64,000 nt of DNA from Serratia sp. FDAARGOS_506 (GTDB lineage: Bacteria; Pseudomonadota; Gammaproteobacteria; Enterobacterales; Enterobacteriaceae), in contig NZ_CP033831.1 of assembly GCF_003812745.1 (NCBI RefSeq), positions 4,526,001-4,590,000 of the forward strand, read 5' to 3'. The notes beneath the pieces were generated by a model. That model saw nothing but the letters and a program-made list of their open reading frames with translations, was not told where the DNA came from and made no database searches. A program made the position numbers and the translations under genes. This document shows positions 44,305 to 54,190 of this stretch, in pieces (position 1 is the first letter of the stretch; each line of letters starts with the position of its first letter).

Positions 44305-45495
44305 CTACAGCGATCCGCTGTTCAGGCCGAAAGCGTTGAGCATGGTGCCCAGCTTGGCGGCGGTTTCCATCCACTCGGACTGCGGCGTCGAGGCGGCGAC
44401 GATACCCGCGCCGGCGAACAGCCGCACCCGGTTGCCGCGCAGCAGGCCGCTGCGGATGACGATCGCCCACTCGCCGTCGCCGTTGGCGTCGCACCAGCCG
44501 ACGATGCCGCTGAACAGGCCGCGATCGTGCGGTTCCAGATCGGCGATCAGTTGGCGGGCGCTCTCGGTCGGGAAGCCGCACAGCGCCGGCGTCGGATGCA
44601 GCAGGCAGGCCAGCTGCATCACGTTGAGATTCGGGTTCAGCAGCTCGCCGCGAATGCGGGTGGAGAGGTGCCACATGGTGCCGGTGCTGAGCAGCGACGG
44701 GCCGCTGGGCACGCTCAGGCTGGCGCACAGCGGCGCCAGGTGCCGACGAATGTCGTCGATCACCAGCTTGTGTTCGTATTTGTCTTTGGTCGAGCGCATC
44801 AGGCGCTCGCTGCCGAGGCGATCCTGCTGCGGATCGTCCTGGCGACGCGCCGAGCCCGCCAGCGGATTGGTGTGGATCTCGCCGCCCTGCTTGCGGATCA
44901 GCAACTCCGGGCTGGCGCCGATCAACACGCCGCCATCGGCCAGCGGCAGGGAAAAGTGGTAACCGGTCGGGTTCTGCACCATCAGGTTATTGAGGATCTG
45001 GTGGCCCGCCACCGGCTGCTCCAGCTCGATGTCGAGGATGCGCGACAACACCGCTTTGTCCAGCTCGCCTTGTTTAAAGCGGGTGACCGCTTCCGCCACC
45101 GCGTGCTTGAAGCGCGGCTCGTCCGGAATGCTGGTGCAGGCGGCCAGGCGATGCGGCTGTTGCAGCATCGGGCGCGCGGCGCGAGTAAAGCTGTCGTTGG
45201 CGACAAACTGGCAGTTTTCAGGCACATACAGGCAGGAAGGCCGATGCGTATCAAACGGAATGGCCCCCACCACCACCGGCGTCTCCTGGCCGGCGGCTTT
45301 GGCGCGCGCCAGCGCCTGGCGGATATGCTGCGCCAGCGCGCTGCCTTCCTGCTCGCCGCCGAACGCCGGTGTCTCGATACGCTCGAACACGCCGTCGGCG
45401 GAGAGGGAACGGAACTCGGACCGGTACAAAAAGGTCGATTGTTCGGCGTACGCAAACCCGGTGAAGGTTTGGTTTTCTGTCGTCAGTGTCGCCAC
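44305..45495 (-). CDS. entC: isochorismate synthase
   Basis: 396-residue chorismate-utilising enzyme that makes isochorismate for 2,3-dihydroxybenzoate synthesis; E. coli EntC has 391 residues. Characteristic blocks are 'KAVLSRILDIELE', 'GASPELLIRKQGGEIHTNPLAGSARR', 'KDKYEHKLVIDDIR', 'STGTMWHLSTRIRGEL', 'LHPTPALCGFPTE' and 'GLFSGIVGWCDANGDGEWAIVIRS'. The start is a GTG at 45495 with AAAGGAG seven bases upstream. A Fur-box region lies immediately upstream (45523-45553), so the gene should be iron-repressed. Confidence 0.95.
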   Translation of the reverse strand: MATLTTENQTFTGFAYAEQSTFLYRSEFRSLSADGVFERIETPAFGGEQEGSALAQHIRQALARAKAAGQETPVVVGAIPFDTHRPSCLYVPENCQFVANDSFTRAARPMLQQPHRLAACTSIPDEPRFKHAVAEAVTRFKQGELDKAVLSRILDIELEQPVAGHQILNNLMVQNPTGYHFSLPLADGGVLIGASPELLIRKQGGEIHTNPLAGSARRQDDPQQDRLGSERLMRSTKDKYEHKLVIDDIRRHLAPLCASLSVPSGPSLLSTGTMWHLSTRIRGELLNPNLNVMQLACLLHPTPALCGFPTESARQLIADLEPHDRGLFSGIVGWCDANGDGEWAIVIRSGLLRGNRVRLFAGAGIVAASTPQSEWMETAAKLGTMLNAFGLNSGSL

Positions 45496-45522
45496 AAGAC
45501 CACTCCTTTGTTGCGCCCTACC

Positions 45523-45553
45523 AATGATAATGTTTATGCGAATAATTATCATT
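45523..45553 (-). promoter_or_regulatory. Fur-binding region of entC
   Basis: Two 9-base arms, AATGATAAT and ATTATCATT, form a perfect inverted repeat separated by 13 bases. Each arm is a Fur half-site core, and the TGATAATTATT segment at 45542-45552 (read on the minus strand) resembles an overlapping box. It lies 28 bases before the entC GTG, in the promoter region between entD and entC. Confidence 0.8.
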
Positions 45554-45684
45554 AGCTATAAAAGGAGGATAAATTACACCGGATCCCCACCGTGGGTCAA
45601 TCTCCGATGAATGAATCTTTCCGCCCGCTGCGGCAAATCCGCGTTACGGCAAAGCAAGAAATAACACCCTGTTATTATTGTGTT

Positions 45685-46419
45685 TTAGCAGAAAATAAAA
45701 GTCGTGACGTCGTCACCTTCACGCCAAAAACGCCCGTTAAACCGGCGGCCGGCGGGGCAATTTGGCGTCAGCGTCTTAAGCAGCGCTAATACAAACGTCT
45801 GCCGCTGTGGGTCCACGGCGACCATGCGCGCATCGAGAAAATCGAAGTAACAACGCACCTGCGGATAAAGCGCCTTGAACAGGCTCTCTTTGGCGGAAAA
45901 GGTCAACGTCAGCAGTTCATTGAACGGCAGCGTCTCGCGCAGCAACGCCTCACGCTCCGCCAGGGAAACGATCGCCCCCCACAGCTCCTCCGCCCGCACG
46001 TCGGAGAGCAGCGTCTCCACATCCAGCCCAACGCCGCCCAGCCCGCTCTCGCGGTGCACGGCGCACAACGCGGTATCGGAATTATGGCTCAGCGCTCCGG
46101 CGATACCCGCTGGCCACTGCGGCGCGCGATCTTCGCCGCGCGCCAGGGTGAAGTCGGCAAAACCGAGCGGCGCCAACAGTTGCCGCGCCAGAATACGCCC
46201 GGCCAAATACTCCGCGCGGCGCTTCGGCACCGCGCGCGCCAGATGATCCGGCAACGCAAAACCCGCCTCGGGAAAACTCTCGTCACGATACTCCGCCAGC
46301 GCAAAATGGCAGCGCGCCACTTGGCCCGGATAGCCGTCCGGCGTGAAAAATTCGATATTGCGGATAAAAGTGGGTAGCCGGCAGGAACCAGAATCACTAT
46401 CCAAAGAAAGCTTAATCAC
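45685..46419 (-). CDS. entD: 4'-phosphopantetheinyl transferase (EntD type)
   Basis: 244-residue Sfp/EntD-type enzyme that activates carrier domains of non-ribosomal peptide synthetases. The magnesium and CoA motifs are GLDVE (131-135) and FSAKESLFKA (174-183), with 'RRAEYLAGRILARQ' and 'GALSHNSDTALCAV' upstream. The start is a GTG at 46419 that overlaps the 3' end of the hepT toxin gene by 8 bases, so it may be translated from the toxin-antitoxin mRNA. No synthetase gene is in the window; its partner must be elsewhere. Confidence 0.92.
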   Translation of the reverse strand: MIKLSLDSDSGSCRLPTFIRNIEFFTPDGYPGQVARCHFALAEYRDESFPEAGFALPDHLARAVPKRRAEYLAGRILARQLLAPLGFADFTLARGEDRAPQWPAGIAGALSHNSDTALCAVHRESGLGGVGLDVETLLSDVRAEELWGAIVSLAEREALLRETLPFNELLTLTFSAKESLFKALYPQVRCYFDFLDARMVAVDPQRQTFVLALLKTLTPNCPAGRRFNGRFWREGDDVTTFIFC

Positions 46420-46783
46420 CGTCAGTTAACTTCTCAGCATCCTGGCGTACCGCCACCAGCTGTGTAAGCAGTTCCGGCAACGCCGTTTGCACCGTCGCCC
46501 AGACCACTTCAAGGTTGATATCAAAATAACCGTGCGCAATGCGATTACGCATGCCACGCATGTTTCGCCAGGGGATTTCAGGATGGCGTTGCGTAAACGC
46601 GGGGCTACCATCCATGATTTTCGTCACGGCTTCACCGATAATAATCAGGCTCATAATGACCGCCTGCTGAGTGCGTTTATCTTCGATAAAATCTACCACC
46701 GCCAAGCCATCAACGAAATCGCAGGCATCCTGCGCCGCCTGTTGCATGTGGCTCAGATAATCGACCAACCGCGCATCTTTCAT
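46412..46783 (-). CDS. hepT: HepT-like toxin (HEPN ribonuclease), type VII TA
   Basis: 123-residue HEPN-domain (DUF86) protein. The R-x4-H-x-Y active motif is seen as RNRIAHGY (Arg79, His84, Tyr86), preceded by 'IIIGEAVTKI' and 'PEIPWRNMRGM', as in HepT toxins that cleave RNA or tRNA. In this system MntA AMPylates the toxin's Tyr to neutralise it. Its start overlaps the antitoxin stop by four bases, and its end overlaps entD by eight bases. Confidence 0.9.
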   Translation of the reverse strand: MKDARLVDYLSHMQQAAQDACDFVDGLAVVDFIEDKRTQQAVIMSLIIIGEAVTKIMDGSPAFTQRHPEIPWRNMRGMRNRIAHGYFDINLEVVWATVQTALPELLTQLVAVRQDAEKLTDGD

Positions 46784-47070
46784 ACCGGCTGGGCCTCCGC
46801 CAAAACCTGCTGACGAAAGGTCGGCGGCAAATCGAGCGGCGTCAGCAGATCCACCTGTATGCCCAGCAGCGCTTCCAGTTCCGACTGCAGCCCTCCCAGA
46901 TCAAACAACGTGGCACCCGGCAACGCATCGACCAACAGATCCAAATCACTGCCCTCCCGATCGGTGCCATGCAGCACCGAGCCGAAAATACGCGGATTAG
47001 CCGCAGGGAACAGCCCAACCGTTTTTCGGATCGCCTGGCGATGTTCTGCAAGAACAATGGATGGTCGCAT
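46780..47070 (-). CDS. mntA: MntA-like minimal nucleotidyltransferase antitoxin
   Basis: 96-residue minimal nucleotidyltransferase. The catalytic signature GS-x10-D-x-D is exact: Gly30-Ser31, then Asp42-Leu-Asp44 ('FGSVLHGTDREGSDLDLLVD'). It is the partner of HepT in type VII toxin-antitoxin pairs, where it polyadenylates the toxin's catalytic-site Tyr. A GGGGAG ribosome site precedes the ATG. It is the first gene of the mntA-hepT-entD run. Confidence 0.9.
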   Translation of the reverse strand: MRPSIVLAEHRQAIRKTVGLFPAANPRIFGSVLHGTDREGSDLDLLVDALPGATLFDLGGLQSELEALLGIQVDLLTPLDLPPTFRQQVLAEAQPV

Positions 47071-47156
47071 GGTTTTCTCTCCCCGTTACACCTAACGAAA
47101 TGCTAGGTGATCGGTTGAGGGGATTCAAGCACAATCCCCCCGGCAGCAGCGCCTAC

Positions 47157-47182
47157 ACCTCTCCCCCGCGATCGGGAGAGAG
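47157..47182. other. imperfect hairpin after agp
   Basis: CTCTCCC.../...GGGAGAG arms around a GC-rich centre lie just past the agp stop. There is no T run; it could be a REP-like or 3'-end stabilising stem. Confidence 0.35.
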
Positions 47183-47190
47183 GCTGGGCA

Positions 47191-48420
47191 TTACAAGATA
47201 CCTTTCATGGTCTTCTCGAAATCGCTCCAGGCGCAGAAACCGTCTTTGTCGATCGGGCAGCCTTTCAGCGCCAGCGTTACCCGCTGCGGCGGGGTTTGCA
47301 GCGTCAGCGGCGTCGCCTTGCGCAGCTGTTCGGTGGATTGATAGACGTACTCAATCTTCAGCAATTCACGGTCGTTCTGCGCGTCGCGCCAGCGTTGGAA
47401 CACCAGTTTGCCGCCGATCGGCGTTTTCTCGTATTGCTGCGGCAGTTGATACGGCTGGAACTGCATGGCCGACAGCAGCGAGGCGATATTAGAGTCGTGG
47501 CCGACCAGCACCGTCAGCTTCGGCGCGTCCGGTTTGCGTTCGCCGAGCAGCGCGTTGTTGATGTAGGTCAGCAGCGGCTTGGCGACGTTCTGCGCCACCA
47601 CCGGCGAGGTGAACAGCGAATCCTGATAGCCGTCTTTCAGCTGCGCCAGCTGCTGCCACTGGTGCGGAGTGGCAATTTTGCCCCAGGCCACCTCTTTCAT
47701 CGGGAAACCTTCGTAGTACTGCAGCATAAAGGCGTCCACCAGCGAGTTGCCCACCCGCAGCGGGCCGGAGACGCCCGGCTCTTTGCCCGGCACCGCGCTC
47801 ATCACGCTGGCTTCTTTGGTCAGGTCACAGTGTTTGTCGGTCTTGCAGGCGGCGGAATCCTTGTAGTCGATGATCTTCGCCAGCTGTTGGTAAGACGCGT
47901 CCAGCTTCAGCGATCCCAGCGCGGCGTTCATCGCCGCCAGCGCCTGCTGGTTGAAGGCTTCGCTGGTGTCGGTGATGATCGGGTTGAAGGTCGGATCCAT
48001 CTCGCCCATCTTGTCCTGATGGTGCACGCTGACGTCGCACCCCGGGAACGCACCGTTGCTGAAGAACTGTGCGGTGGCTACCGTGCGCTGCAGGCTGTTG
48101 GCGTAAACGTACACGCTGCCGGCGGTCGGGCAGCCCTCTTGCGGCAACAGGCCGGTCTGCTTCAACCAGGCGTTGAAGTAGTGCCCCATATACACTTCCA
48201 GCACCCCGCCCTTGGTGGTCAGCTGGCCGCCCGGCGTTTCCCAGGCCGGCCAGGCCTTCGGCGTGGACTGCGCCAGCACGCTGCCGTTGTTGGCCAACGG
48301 TGCGCGCAGGTTATGGCGGCTCATGACCAGTACCTGTTCCAGCTGATAACCGCCGGCTTCCGCCAGCGCGTTCTCGGTGAATAACAAAGGCAGGCACAGC
48401 AATAAGGTTTTTTTTCTCAT
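47191..48420 (-). CDS. agp: periplasmic glucose-1-phosphatase
   Basis: 409-residue histidine acid phosphatase with a signal peptide (about 1-20, ending ALA). The catalytic R-H-x-x-R-x-P motif is RHNLRAP at residues 35-41, the Agp form that distinguishes glucose-1-phosphatase from AppA phytase. The distal HD element is in '[14 protein letters not shown]'. It aligns over the full length with E. coli Agp ('[14 protein letters not shown]', '[18 protein letters not shown]', '[14 protein letters not shown]'). It scavenges glucose from glucose-1-phosphate in the periplasm and is transcribed alone. Confidence 0.95.
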   Translation of the reverse strand: MRKKTLLLCLPLLFTENALAEAGGYQLEQVLVMSRHNLRAPLANNGSVLAQSTPKAWPAWETPGGQLTTKGGVLEVYMGHYFNAWLKQTGLLPQEGCPTAGSVYVYANSLQRTVATAQFFSNGAFPGCDVSVHHQDKMGEMDPTFNPIITDTSEAFNQQALAAMNAALGSLKLDASYQQLAKIIDYKDSAACKTDKHCDLTKEASVMSAVPGKEPGVSGPLRVGNSLVDAFMLQYYEGFPMKEVAWGKIATPHQWQQLAQLKDGYQDSLFTSPVVAQNVAKPLLTYINNALLGERKPDAPKLTVLVGHDSNIASLLSAMQFQPYQLPQQYEKTPIGGKLVFQRWRDAQNDRELLKIEYVYQSTEQLRKATPLTLQTPPQRVTLALKGCPIDKDGFCAWSDFEKTMKGIL

Positions 48421-48532
48421 CCGCAGAGGCTCCCGGAAAATGATTATTTTTAAGGTGTTAGCGTTTGCCCGAGTATGATGGCGGGGTTAGTGTGACAAGT
48501 GTGTGACAGGGTTCACGGGAAAGGATCGTAAC

Positions 48533-48556
48533 CGCGGCCACCGGGCGGTGGCCGCG
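48533..48556 (-). terminator. hairpin at the end of the cit operon
   Basis: A perfect 10-bp GC stem CGCGGCCACC/GGTGGCCGCG with a GGGC loop lies 10 bases past the citT stop. It lacks a T run but is well placed to end the citCDEFXGT transcript. Confidence 0.55.
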
Positions 48557-48566
48557 TGGCTTCAAC

Positions 48567-50030
48567 TCAGTACCACAGGCTCATGATCGGCCAGCCGATC
48601 AGCAGCAGCGCGGCGATGTACACCACGCCCAGAATGCCGCCCAGGCGCCAGTAGTCTTTCGACTTCACGTAACCACAGCCGTAGATGATCACCCCCGGCC
48701 CGGTGGCGTACGGCGTCAGCACGCCCATGATACCGATCGACAGCACCAGCAACATCGACAGCTGCTCCATCGGCACGCCCGGCAACCCTTTGCCGACCGC
48801 CAGGATCACCGGCAGCATGGTCGCGGTGTGCGCCGACAGGCTGGCGAACAGGTAGTGGGCGAAGTAGAACACCAGCACCAGCGCCACCACCGTCATGTTC
48901 GGCGAGAAGCCGTCCAGGTGAGTGCTCATGGTCTGGGCGAACCAGTCGATAAAGCCGGAACGCGTCAGGCCGTTGGCCATCACCACCAGCGTCGCCAGGT
49001 TAACCAGCGTGTTCCAGGCGCTGGAATATTTGGTGATCTCTTTCCACGACACCACGTGCAGCGCCAGCATCAGCGACACCGCCAGCAGGCACACCGCGGT
49101 GGCGTCCAGCATTTTACCACCGAACACCCACAGGCACAGGCTGAGCAGCACCAGGCCAATCAGGGTGTATTCCTTACGCGTCAGCTTGCCCATTTCCCCC
49201 AGCGCGGTATCCGCCCAGGCGGCCACTTCGCTGCTGTGGGTCACGCCCGGTTTGTACAGGTAGTAGGAGATCAGCGGCGCGATGATCAGCAGCAGCAGGC
49301 CGACCGGCAGGAACGCCAGGAACCACTGCATCCAGCTGATGTGCACTCCGGCGATCTTGCCGACGAACTCGATGCCCAGCACGTTCGGCGCGGCGCCGGT
49401 GACGAACATCGAGGAGCTGATGCTGGTGCCGACCACCATCATCCACATCAGGTAACCACCGATGCGGCGTGAAGAGGGATCGTTGGGGAAGGAATCGAAC
49501 AGCGGCGGCAGGTTTTTCACCACCGGGAATACCGTGCCGCCGGTGCGCGCGGTGTTGGACGGCGTGAACGGCGCCAGCAGGATATCGATGATCACCACCG
49601 CATAGCCCAGCGTCAGCGTGCGCTTGCCCATGAACTTCACCAGGAACAGCGCGATGCGCCGCCCCAGCCCGGTGGCCTCGTAGCCCAGCGCGAAGATAAA
49701 GGCGCCGAACACCAGCCAGACGGTGGTGCTGGAAAAGCCCGCCAGCCCCCATTTCAGCGCCTCTTTACCGGCCTTGAAGCCCGGCTCCGCCAGTTCCTGC
49801 GCGCCGAACAGCACCCAGTTGGCGCTGAGCACGCTGACGGTCACCGCGATAAAGCTGATGGCGGTGGCCGGGATCGGCTCCAGAATCATGCCGACAATCA
49901 TCGCCACGAAGATGGCGAAGTAGTGCCAGGCCTGCGGCGGCATGCCGTCGGGTACCGGTATCAATAACAGGATCGCGAGCACCGCCAGCGGCGCTATCGC
50001 TTTCCAGATCTTTTCCTGGGTTTGGGACAT
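48567..50030 (-). CDS. citT: citrate/succinate antiporter
   Basis: 487-residue DASS-family inner-membrane carrier that exchanges citrate for succinate during anaerobic citrate use; E. coli CitT has the same length. It has about twelve spans, 'IIDILLAPFTPSNTARTGGTVFPVVKNLPPLFDSFP' (the first S-N-T substrate motif) and 'MVVGTSISSSMFVTGAAPN'. The ATG at 50030 follows CAGGAGAG. It is the last gene of citCDEFXGT, after citG. Confidence 0.94.
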   Translation of the reverse strand: MSQTQEKIWKAIAPLAVLAILLLIPVPDGMPPQAWHYFAIFVAMIVGMILEPIPATAISFIAVTVSVLSANWVLFGAQELAEPGFKAGKEALKWGLAGFSSTTVWLVFGAFIFALGYEATGLGRRIALFLVKFMGKRTLTLGYAVVIIDILLAPFTPSNTARTGGTVFPVVKNLPPLFDSFPNDPSSRRIGGYLMWMMVVGTSISSSMFVTGAAPNVLGIEFVGKIAGVHISWMQWFLAFLPVGLLLLIIAPLISYYLYKPGVTHSSEVAAWADTALGEMGKLTRKEYTLIGLVLLSLCLWVFGGKMLDATAVCLLAVSLMLALHVVSWKEITKYSSAWNTLVNLATLVVMANGLTRSGFIDWFAQTMSTHLDGFSPNMTVVALVLVFYFAHYLFASLSAHTATMLPVILAVGKGLPGVPMEQLSMLLVLSIGIMGVLTPYATGPGVIIYGCGYVKSKDYWRLGGILGVVYIAALLLIGWPIMSLWY

Positions 50031-50055
50031 AGGGACTCTCCTGAAGGCTTGGTTA

Positions 50056-50940
50056 TTATTCTTGGGCACCCAGCTGCGCCAGCAGCCAGGTCACTATCAA
50101 CAGGTCGGCGCTGCCGCCGGGGCTGAGGTTGCGGGCGATGCAGTCGGCATCGAAGCGCCGCAGGCGCGCCAGGCCCGCCTCCCCCGCCGAGCCGCCCTGC
50201 GCCAGCAGCAATGCCGCCCGGCGCCGCAGCCAGCGCAGCCCGTGCAGACCGCCACGCGAGGCGACGTTGGTGTCGTCGTTGTGGGCCATCAGCCACAGCA
50301 GGCTGTCCAGCAGCGCCCGCTGTTCGTCGCCGCCGGCGGCCAGCCGTTGCCGATACAGCGGCAGCGCGCCGTCAAGCACCAGCCGGAAACCGGCCTCCGC
50401 CTCGCCGCGTGCGCCGCTCAGCCCGTGCGCGGCGAACAACCGCTGGCCGGCGGTCTGCCCGGCGTTGTTGCGCCGCAGCTCGCGATCCACCAATCCTCGG
50501 CACATCACCGCCACCTCGGCGCATAGCGCTTCGGCGCCGATGGCCCGGCCTTGCTGCTGCAGGCGGCCGAAAGCGGTGCACAGCAAACCGAGCGAGAACA
50601 CGCTGCCCTTGTGGGTGTTAATGCCACCGGTGGCGCGAAACATCTGGTTTTCACAGGCCAGGCCAAGCGGCCGCAGCCGCGCCAGCTGCAGCTCTGCCGG
50701 CAAAGCCGCGTCTTCACGCCCGCGTTGGATAAAGCGCGGCAGCCACACGCCGATGGCGCGGGCGCTGCGGTAGAAGTGCCCGAGATCCATATCGCGGTGG
50801 GCGCCGGTGTTATGACGATCCACCAGCCCCGGTTTGGGCGTGAGATTGACCTCCACCAGCAGTGCGCGGAAGGCGGCACGGGCGAAATCGCAGGCCGGTT
50901 CGGCACGGCGGGCAGGCAGATTAATCGGCAGAGATCGCAT
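50056..50940 (-). CDS. citG: triphosphoribosyl-dephospho-CoA synthase
   Basis: 294-residue enzyme that makes the precursor of the citrate lyase prosthetic group from ATP and dephospho-CoA. Family motifs are '[31 protein letters not shown]', '[14 protein letters not shown]' and '[24 protein letters not shown]'. It starts inside the end of citX (20-base overlap) and precedes citT. Confidence 0.94.
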   Translation of the reverse strand: MRSLPINLPARRAEPACDFARAAFRALLVEVNLTPKPGLVDRHNTGAHRDMDLGHFYRSARAIGVWLPRFIQRGREDAALPAELQLARLRPLGLACENQMFRATGGINTHKGSVFSLGLLCTAFGRLQQQGRAIGAEALCAEVAVMCRGLVDRELRRNNAGQTAGQRLFAAHGLSGARGEAEAGFRLVLDGALPLYRQRLAAGGDEQRALLDSLLWLMAHNDDTNVASRGGLHGLRWLRRRAALLLAQGGSAGEAGLARLRRFDADCIARNLSPGGSADLLIVTWLLAQLGAQE

Positions 50941-51469
50941 CGTTGAACATCCTTTCCATTTCATGCAGCAGCTGCTCGCTGCTATGCCGACGCTGGCGGG
51001 CACAGATCTTGGCCGGTTGGCTGCACAGCAGGCAGCGCCGTTCCGGCAGGCCGATGTCGCGGCGCGACAAAATGCGCCCCTGCGTATCCAGCACGTCGAT
51101 ATCCCACAGTCGGCCGATCGGGCGGCTCACCTCCAGCTGCATGGCGCAGTCCTTCACCCGCTGGGCATCGGCGCGCAGCGCGACAAACCCTTCGCAGCCG
51201 GTGGAGAGCGCCAGCGCCTCGGCCTGCGGGCTGGACCAGCCCTGTTCGGCGCACAGCCGCAGCAGCGCTGCCCACCCCAGGTTGAAGATGCCGCGCGTCA
51301 GCGCGCTGTCCTTCACCGGGCCGGGCACCACCAGCGTCAGCACCAGCAGCGTGCACTCGTGCTGCGCCAACCACGCCTGCTGGCGCGCCTGGCGGCATTC
51401 GCGGCTGGTGAGCAGCTCCGGCAGGCTGACCGCGCGTTCAGCGGCCAGTTGGGGATCGACGGCGGCCAT
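50921..51469 (-). CDS. citX: apo-citrate lyase phosphoribosyl-dephospho-CoA transferase
   Basis: 182-residue CitX. It attaches the CoA-derived prosthetic group to CitD. It shows the family segments '[47 protein letters not shown]', '[45 protein letters not shown]', including the Cys-x-x-C pair. It begins 3 bases after citF and overlaps citG. Confidence 0.94.
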   Translation of the reverse strand: MAAVDPQLAAERAVSLPELLTSRECRQARQQAWLAQHECTLLVLTLVVPGPVKDSALTRGIFNLGWAALLRLCAEQGWSSPQAEALALSTGCEGFVALRADAQRVKDCAMQLEVSRPIGRLWDIDVLDTQGRILSRRDIGLPERRCLLCSQPAKICARQRRHSSEQLLHEMERMFNDAISAD

Positions 51470-51472
51470 CGG

Positions 51473-52981
51473 TTACTCCGCCACCTGATGTACTACGTCG
51501 ATCACCGAGCCGTCACGATAGCGCACCACCGCCACCACCTTGTCGGTAAAGGCGATCGGCTGCGGTTCGCCGGTCAACTGCAGCGCGCGGGCGCGCAGCC
51601 AGCCGATGCTCACCACCTCCAGTCCGGCCTCCCGCAGGCGTTGCGCCAGCTCCGGCCGCGCCGGGTTGACGGCGATGCCGTGGTCGGTCACCAGAATGTC
51701 GATGCTGGAGCCCGGCGTGACGCAGGTGGTCACCTGCTCCACCAGCGTCGGGATGCGCCCGCGCACCAACGGCGCAACGATGATCGCCAGCCGCGCGGCG
51801 GCGGCGGTGTCGCAGTGGCCACCGGACGCGCCGCGCAGCACGCCGTCTGAGCCGGTCAGCACGTTAACGTTGAAGCCGGTGTCGATTTCCAGCGCGCTCA
51901 GCACCACCACGTCGAGCCGATCGACCGACGCGCCCTTGGAGCTGAAGTTGGCGTACTGGTTGGCGCTGATTTCGATATGGCGCGGGTTGCGCGCCAGCGA
52001 GGTCGCCGCCGCCCGATCGAAGCTCTGCACGTCCAGCAGCTTACCGATCAGCCCTTTCTCGTGCAGGTCCACCATGGTCGAGGTGATGCCGCCGAGGGCG
52101 AACGCGGCACGAATGCCGCGGGCGCGCATCTTGTCCTCCAGGAACCGGGTCACCGCCAGCGAGGCGCCGCCGGTGCCGGTTTGCAGCGAGAAGCCTTCGG
52201 TGAAGTAGCCGGAACCGGCGATCACCTCAGCGGCGCGGCGGGCGATCAGCAGCTCGCGCGGGTTCGAGGTCATGCGCGTGGCGTCGGCGCCGATCTTGTC
52301 GGCGTCGCCCACTCGCTCGAGCTGCACGATCAGATCCACCCGATCCTGTGCCAGGCTGGCGGGATGATGCGGATACGGCACCAGTTGCTCGGTCAGCAGC
52401 ACCACGGTGCCCGCCGCCTCGGCGTCCACCCGCGCATAGCCGAGCGAGCCGCAACAGGCTTCACCGCTGTAGCCGTTGGCGTTGCCGAACTCATCGCAAG
52501 CCGGCACGCCGAGGAAGGCCACGTCTATCTTCAGCTCGCCGGATTCGATCAGGTTGACCCGGCCGCCGTGCGAGTGAATTTGCACCGGCTCCGCCAGCAG
52601 GCCGCGCGAAACGGCGTCCGCCAGCGGGCCGCGCAGCCCGGAGGTGTAAATGCGGCTCACTACACCGTGGCGGATATGCTCAACCAGCGGCGCATGGCAG
52701 TCGGTCAGCGAACTGGAGGCCAGCGTCAGGTTGCGGAACCCCATCGCCGCCAGCGTCTCCATCACCTGGTTGAGCGTCAAATCGCCGCCGCGAAACGCAT
52801 GGTGGAAGGAAATGGTCATGCCGTCCTGCAGCCCGCTGCGGCGCACCGCTTCCTGCAAGGAGTCGCACAGCTTGAGATCGCGCGGCTTGCGCGCCTGCAG
52901 ATTGGCCTTGGACACGTCCTGATAGCCCGGCAGATCCGCCGGGTTGGCGAAGGTCATCAATCGTTGTTGGCGGTTCATCAT
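51473..52981 (-). CDS. citF: citrate lyase alpha subunit (citrate CoA-transferase)
   Basis: 502-residue alpha subunit that swaps acetyl for citryl on the carrier CitD. Family blocks are '[40 protein letters not shown]', '[38 protein letters not shown]', '[27 protein letters not shown]' and '[25 protein letters not shown]'. It overlaps citE by four bases. Cytosolic complex with CitD and CitE. Confidence 0.96.
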   Translation of the reverse strand: MMNRQQRLMTFANPADLPGYQDVSKANLQARKPRDLKLCDSLQEAVRRSGLQDGMTISFHHAFRGGDLTLNQVMETLAAMGFRNLTLASSSLTDCHAPLVEHIRHGVVSRIYTSGLRGPLADAVSRGLLAEPVQIHSHGGRVNLIESGELKIDVAFLGVPACDEFGNANGYSGEACCGSLGYARVDAEAAGTVVLLTEQLVPYPHHPASLAQDRVDLIVQLERVGDADKIGADATRMTSNPRELLIARRAAEVIAGSGYFTEGFSLQTGTGGASLAVTRFLEDKMRARGIRAAFALGGITSTMVDLHEKGLIGKLLDVQSFDRAAATSLARNPRHIEISANQYANFSSKGASVDRLDVVVLSALEIDTGFNVNVLTGSDGVLRGASGGHCDTAAAARLAIIVAPLVRGRIPTLVEQVTTCVTPGSSIDILVTDHGIAVNPARPELAQRLREAGLEVVSIGWLRARALQLTGEPQPIAFTDKVVAVVRYRDGSVIDVVHQVAE

Positions 52982-53898
52982 GCTTCCTCCCCGTGCTGCG
53001 CCGGTTCTTCCCGTAAGCCGGACAGCGCGGCGCGCTCCAGCACCAGCCGGGCGCGTTCAATCACCGGGCTGTCGACCATTTTTCCGTTGAGCGACACCAC
53101 GCCGCGCCCTTCCCGCTCCGCCGCTTCGGCGGCCTCCACCACCCGCTGCGCGTGCGCCACCTCTTTGGCGGTCGGCGCATACAGGTTGTGCAGCAGCTCA
53201 ATCTGGCGCGGGTTGATCAGCGATTTGCCGTCGAAGCCAAGCTGTTTGATCAGCGCCGCTTCCTGCAGGAAGCCGGCCTCGTTGTTGGCGTCGGAATAGA
53301 CGGTGTCAAACGCCTGAATGCCGGCGGCGCGGGCCGCCTGCAGCAGCGAGCAGCGGGCGAACAGCAGCTCGATGCCCTCCGGCGAGCGTTCGGTGCGCAG
53401 ATTGCGCACGTAGTCTTCCGCCCCCAGCGCGATGCCGATAAGACGCGGCGAAGCGTGCGCGATCGCCACCGCGTTGGTGATGCCCTGCGCCGATTCGATC
53501 GCCGCCAGCAGCCCGGTGCTGCCGACCGGCCGGCCGCAGGCCGCTTCGATGGCGGCAATCTCACGCTCCATGTCGACAACATCCTGCGCGCTGTCGGTCT
53601 TCGGCAGGCGCACGATGTCCGCGCCGCCGCGCACCACCGCCTGCAGGTCCGCCAGGCCGTAGGCGGAGTCGAGCGCATTGACGCGCACGATGGTTTCCAC
53701 CTCCTGGTACAGCGGATGCTGCAGCGCGTGGTACACCAACCGGCGCGCCGCGTCTTTTTCACGCAGGATCACCGAGTCTTCCAGATCGAACATCAGCGCA
53801 TCGGCCTGGTAGATAAAGGCGTTGCTGACCATTGCCGCGTTGGCGCCGGGGACGAACAGCATGCTGCGACGCAGCCGGGTTTTATTCAGCGTTTTCAT
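52978..53898 (-). CDS. citE: citrate lyase beta subunit (citryl-ACP lyase)
   Basis: 306-residue beta subunit that cleaves citryl-ACP to oxaloacetate and acetyl-ACP. HpcH/HpaI-fold features are '[34 protein letters not shown]', '[31 protein letters not shown]', '[11 protein letters not shown]' (metal-binding Glu) and '[16 protein letters not shown]'. It overlaps citD by 17 bases and citF by four. Confidence 0.96.
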   Translation of the reverse strand: MKTLNKTRLRRSMLFVPGANAAMVSNAFIYQADALMFDLEDSVILREKDAARRLVYHALQHPLYQEVETIVRVNALDSAYGLADLQAVVRGGADIVRLPKTDSAQDVVDMEREIAAIEAACGRPVGSTGLLAAIESAQGITNAVAIAHASPRLIGIALGAEDYVRNLRTERSPEGIELLFARCSLLQAARAAGIQAFDTVYSDANNEAGFLQEAALIKQLGFDGKSLINPRQIELLHNLYAPTAKEVAHAQRVVEAAEAAEREGRGVVSLNGKMVDSPVIERARLVLERAALSGLREEPAQHGEEA

Positions 53899-54190
53899 CT
53901 TTCGCCTCCCACGGCAGTTGGCCGCCCTCGCAGGCGCGCATCAGCGCAGTTTCCAGCCGGGCGCGCAGCACACAGTCCAGCGCGCCTTTGTCGTCGACGA
54001 TCACCTGCACCGGTTCCACGTCATAACGCTGCAGCACCTCCAGCAGAGTGTGGCGGATCGCCGCGCCGAACTGTTTTTCCACGCTGCTGGCGATCAACAG
54101 ATCGTGCTGCGGCCCCTCGGCGGGCGCGATGCGCACCATGACATCGCTGGATTCCAGCGTGCCGGCCATTGCTTCTCGGATAATTTTCAT
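53882..54190 (-). CDS. citD: citrate lyase acyl carrier protein (gamma subunit)
   Basis: 102-residue carrier. With the start at 54190 the prosthetic-group serine is Ser14 in '[15 protein letters not shown]', matching the known position in E. coli CitD. '[19 protein letters not shown]' and '[19 protein letters not shown]' complete the family pattern. An ATG one codon upstream is possible. It overlaps the stop of citC and the start of citE. Confidence 0.95.
   Translation of the reverse strand: MKIIREAMAGTLESSDVMVRIAPAEGPQHDLLIASSVEKQFGAAIRHTLLEVLQRYDVEPVQVIVDDKGALDCVLRARLETALMRACEGGQLPWEAKDENAE

Noticed and set aside
44203..45555. 450-codon plus-strand frame opposite entC
   Set aside because: Antisense of entC, which has full family motifs, a Fur region and a ribosome site on the other strand.
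45592..45789. 65-codon frame reading into the entD 3' end
   Set aside because: It overlaps entD antisense and lacks a start context; probably noise.
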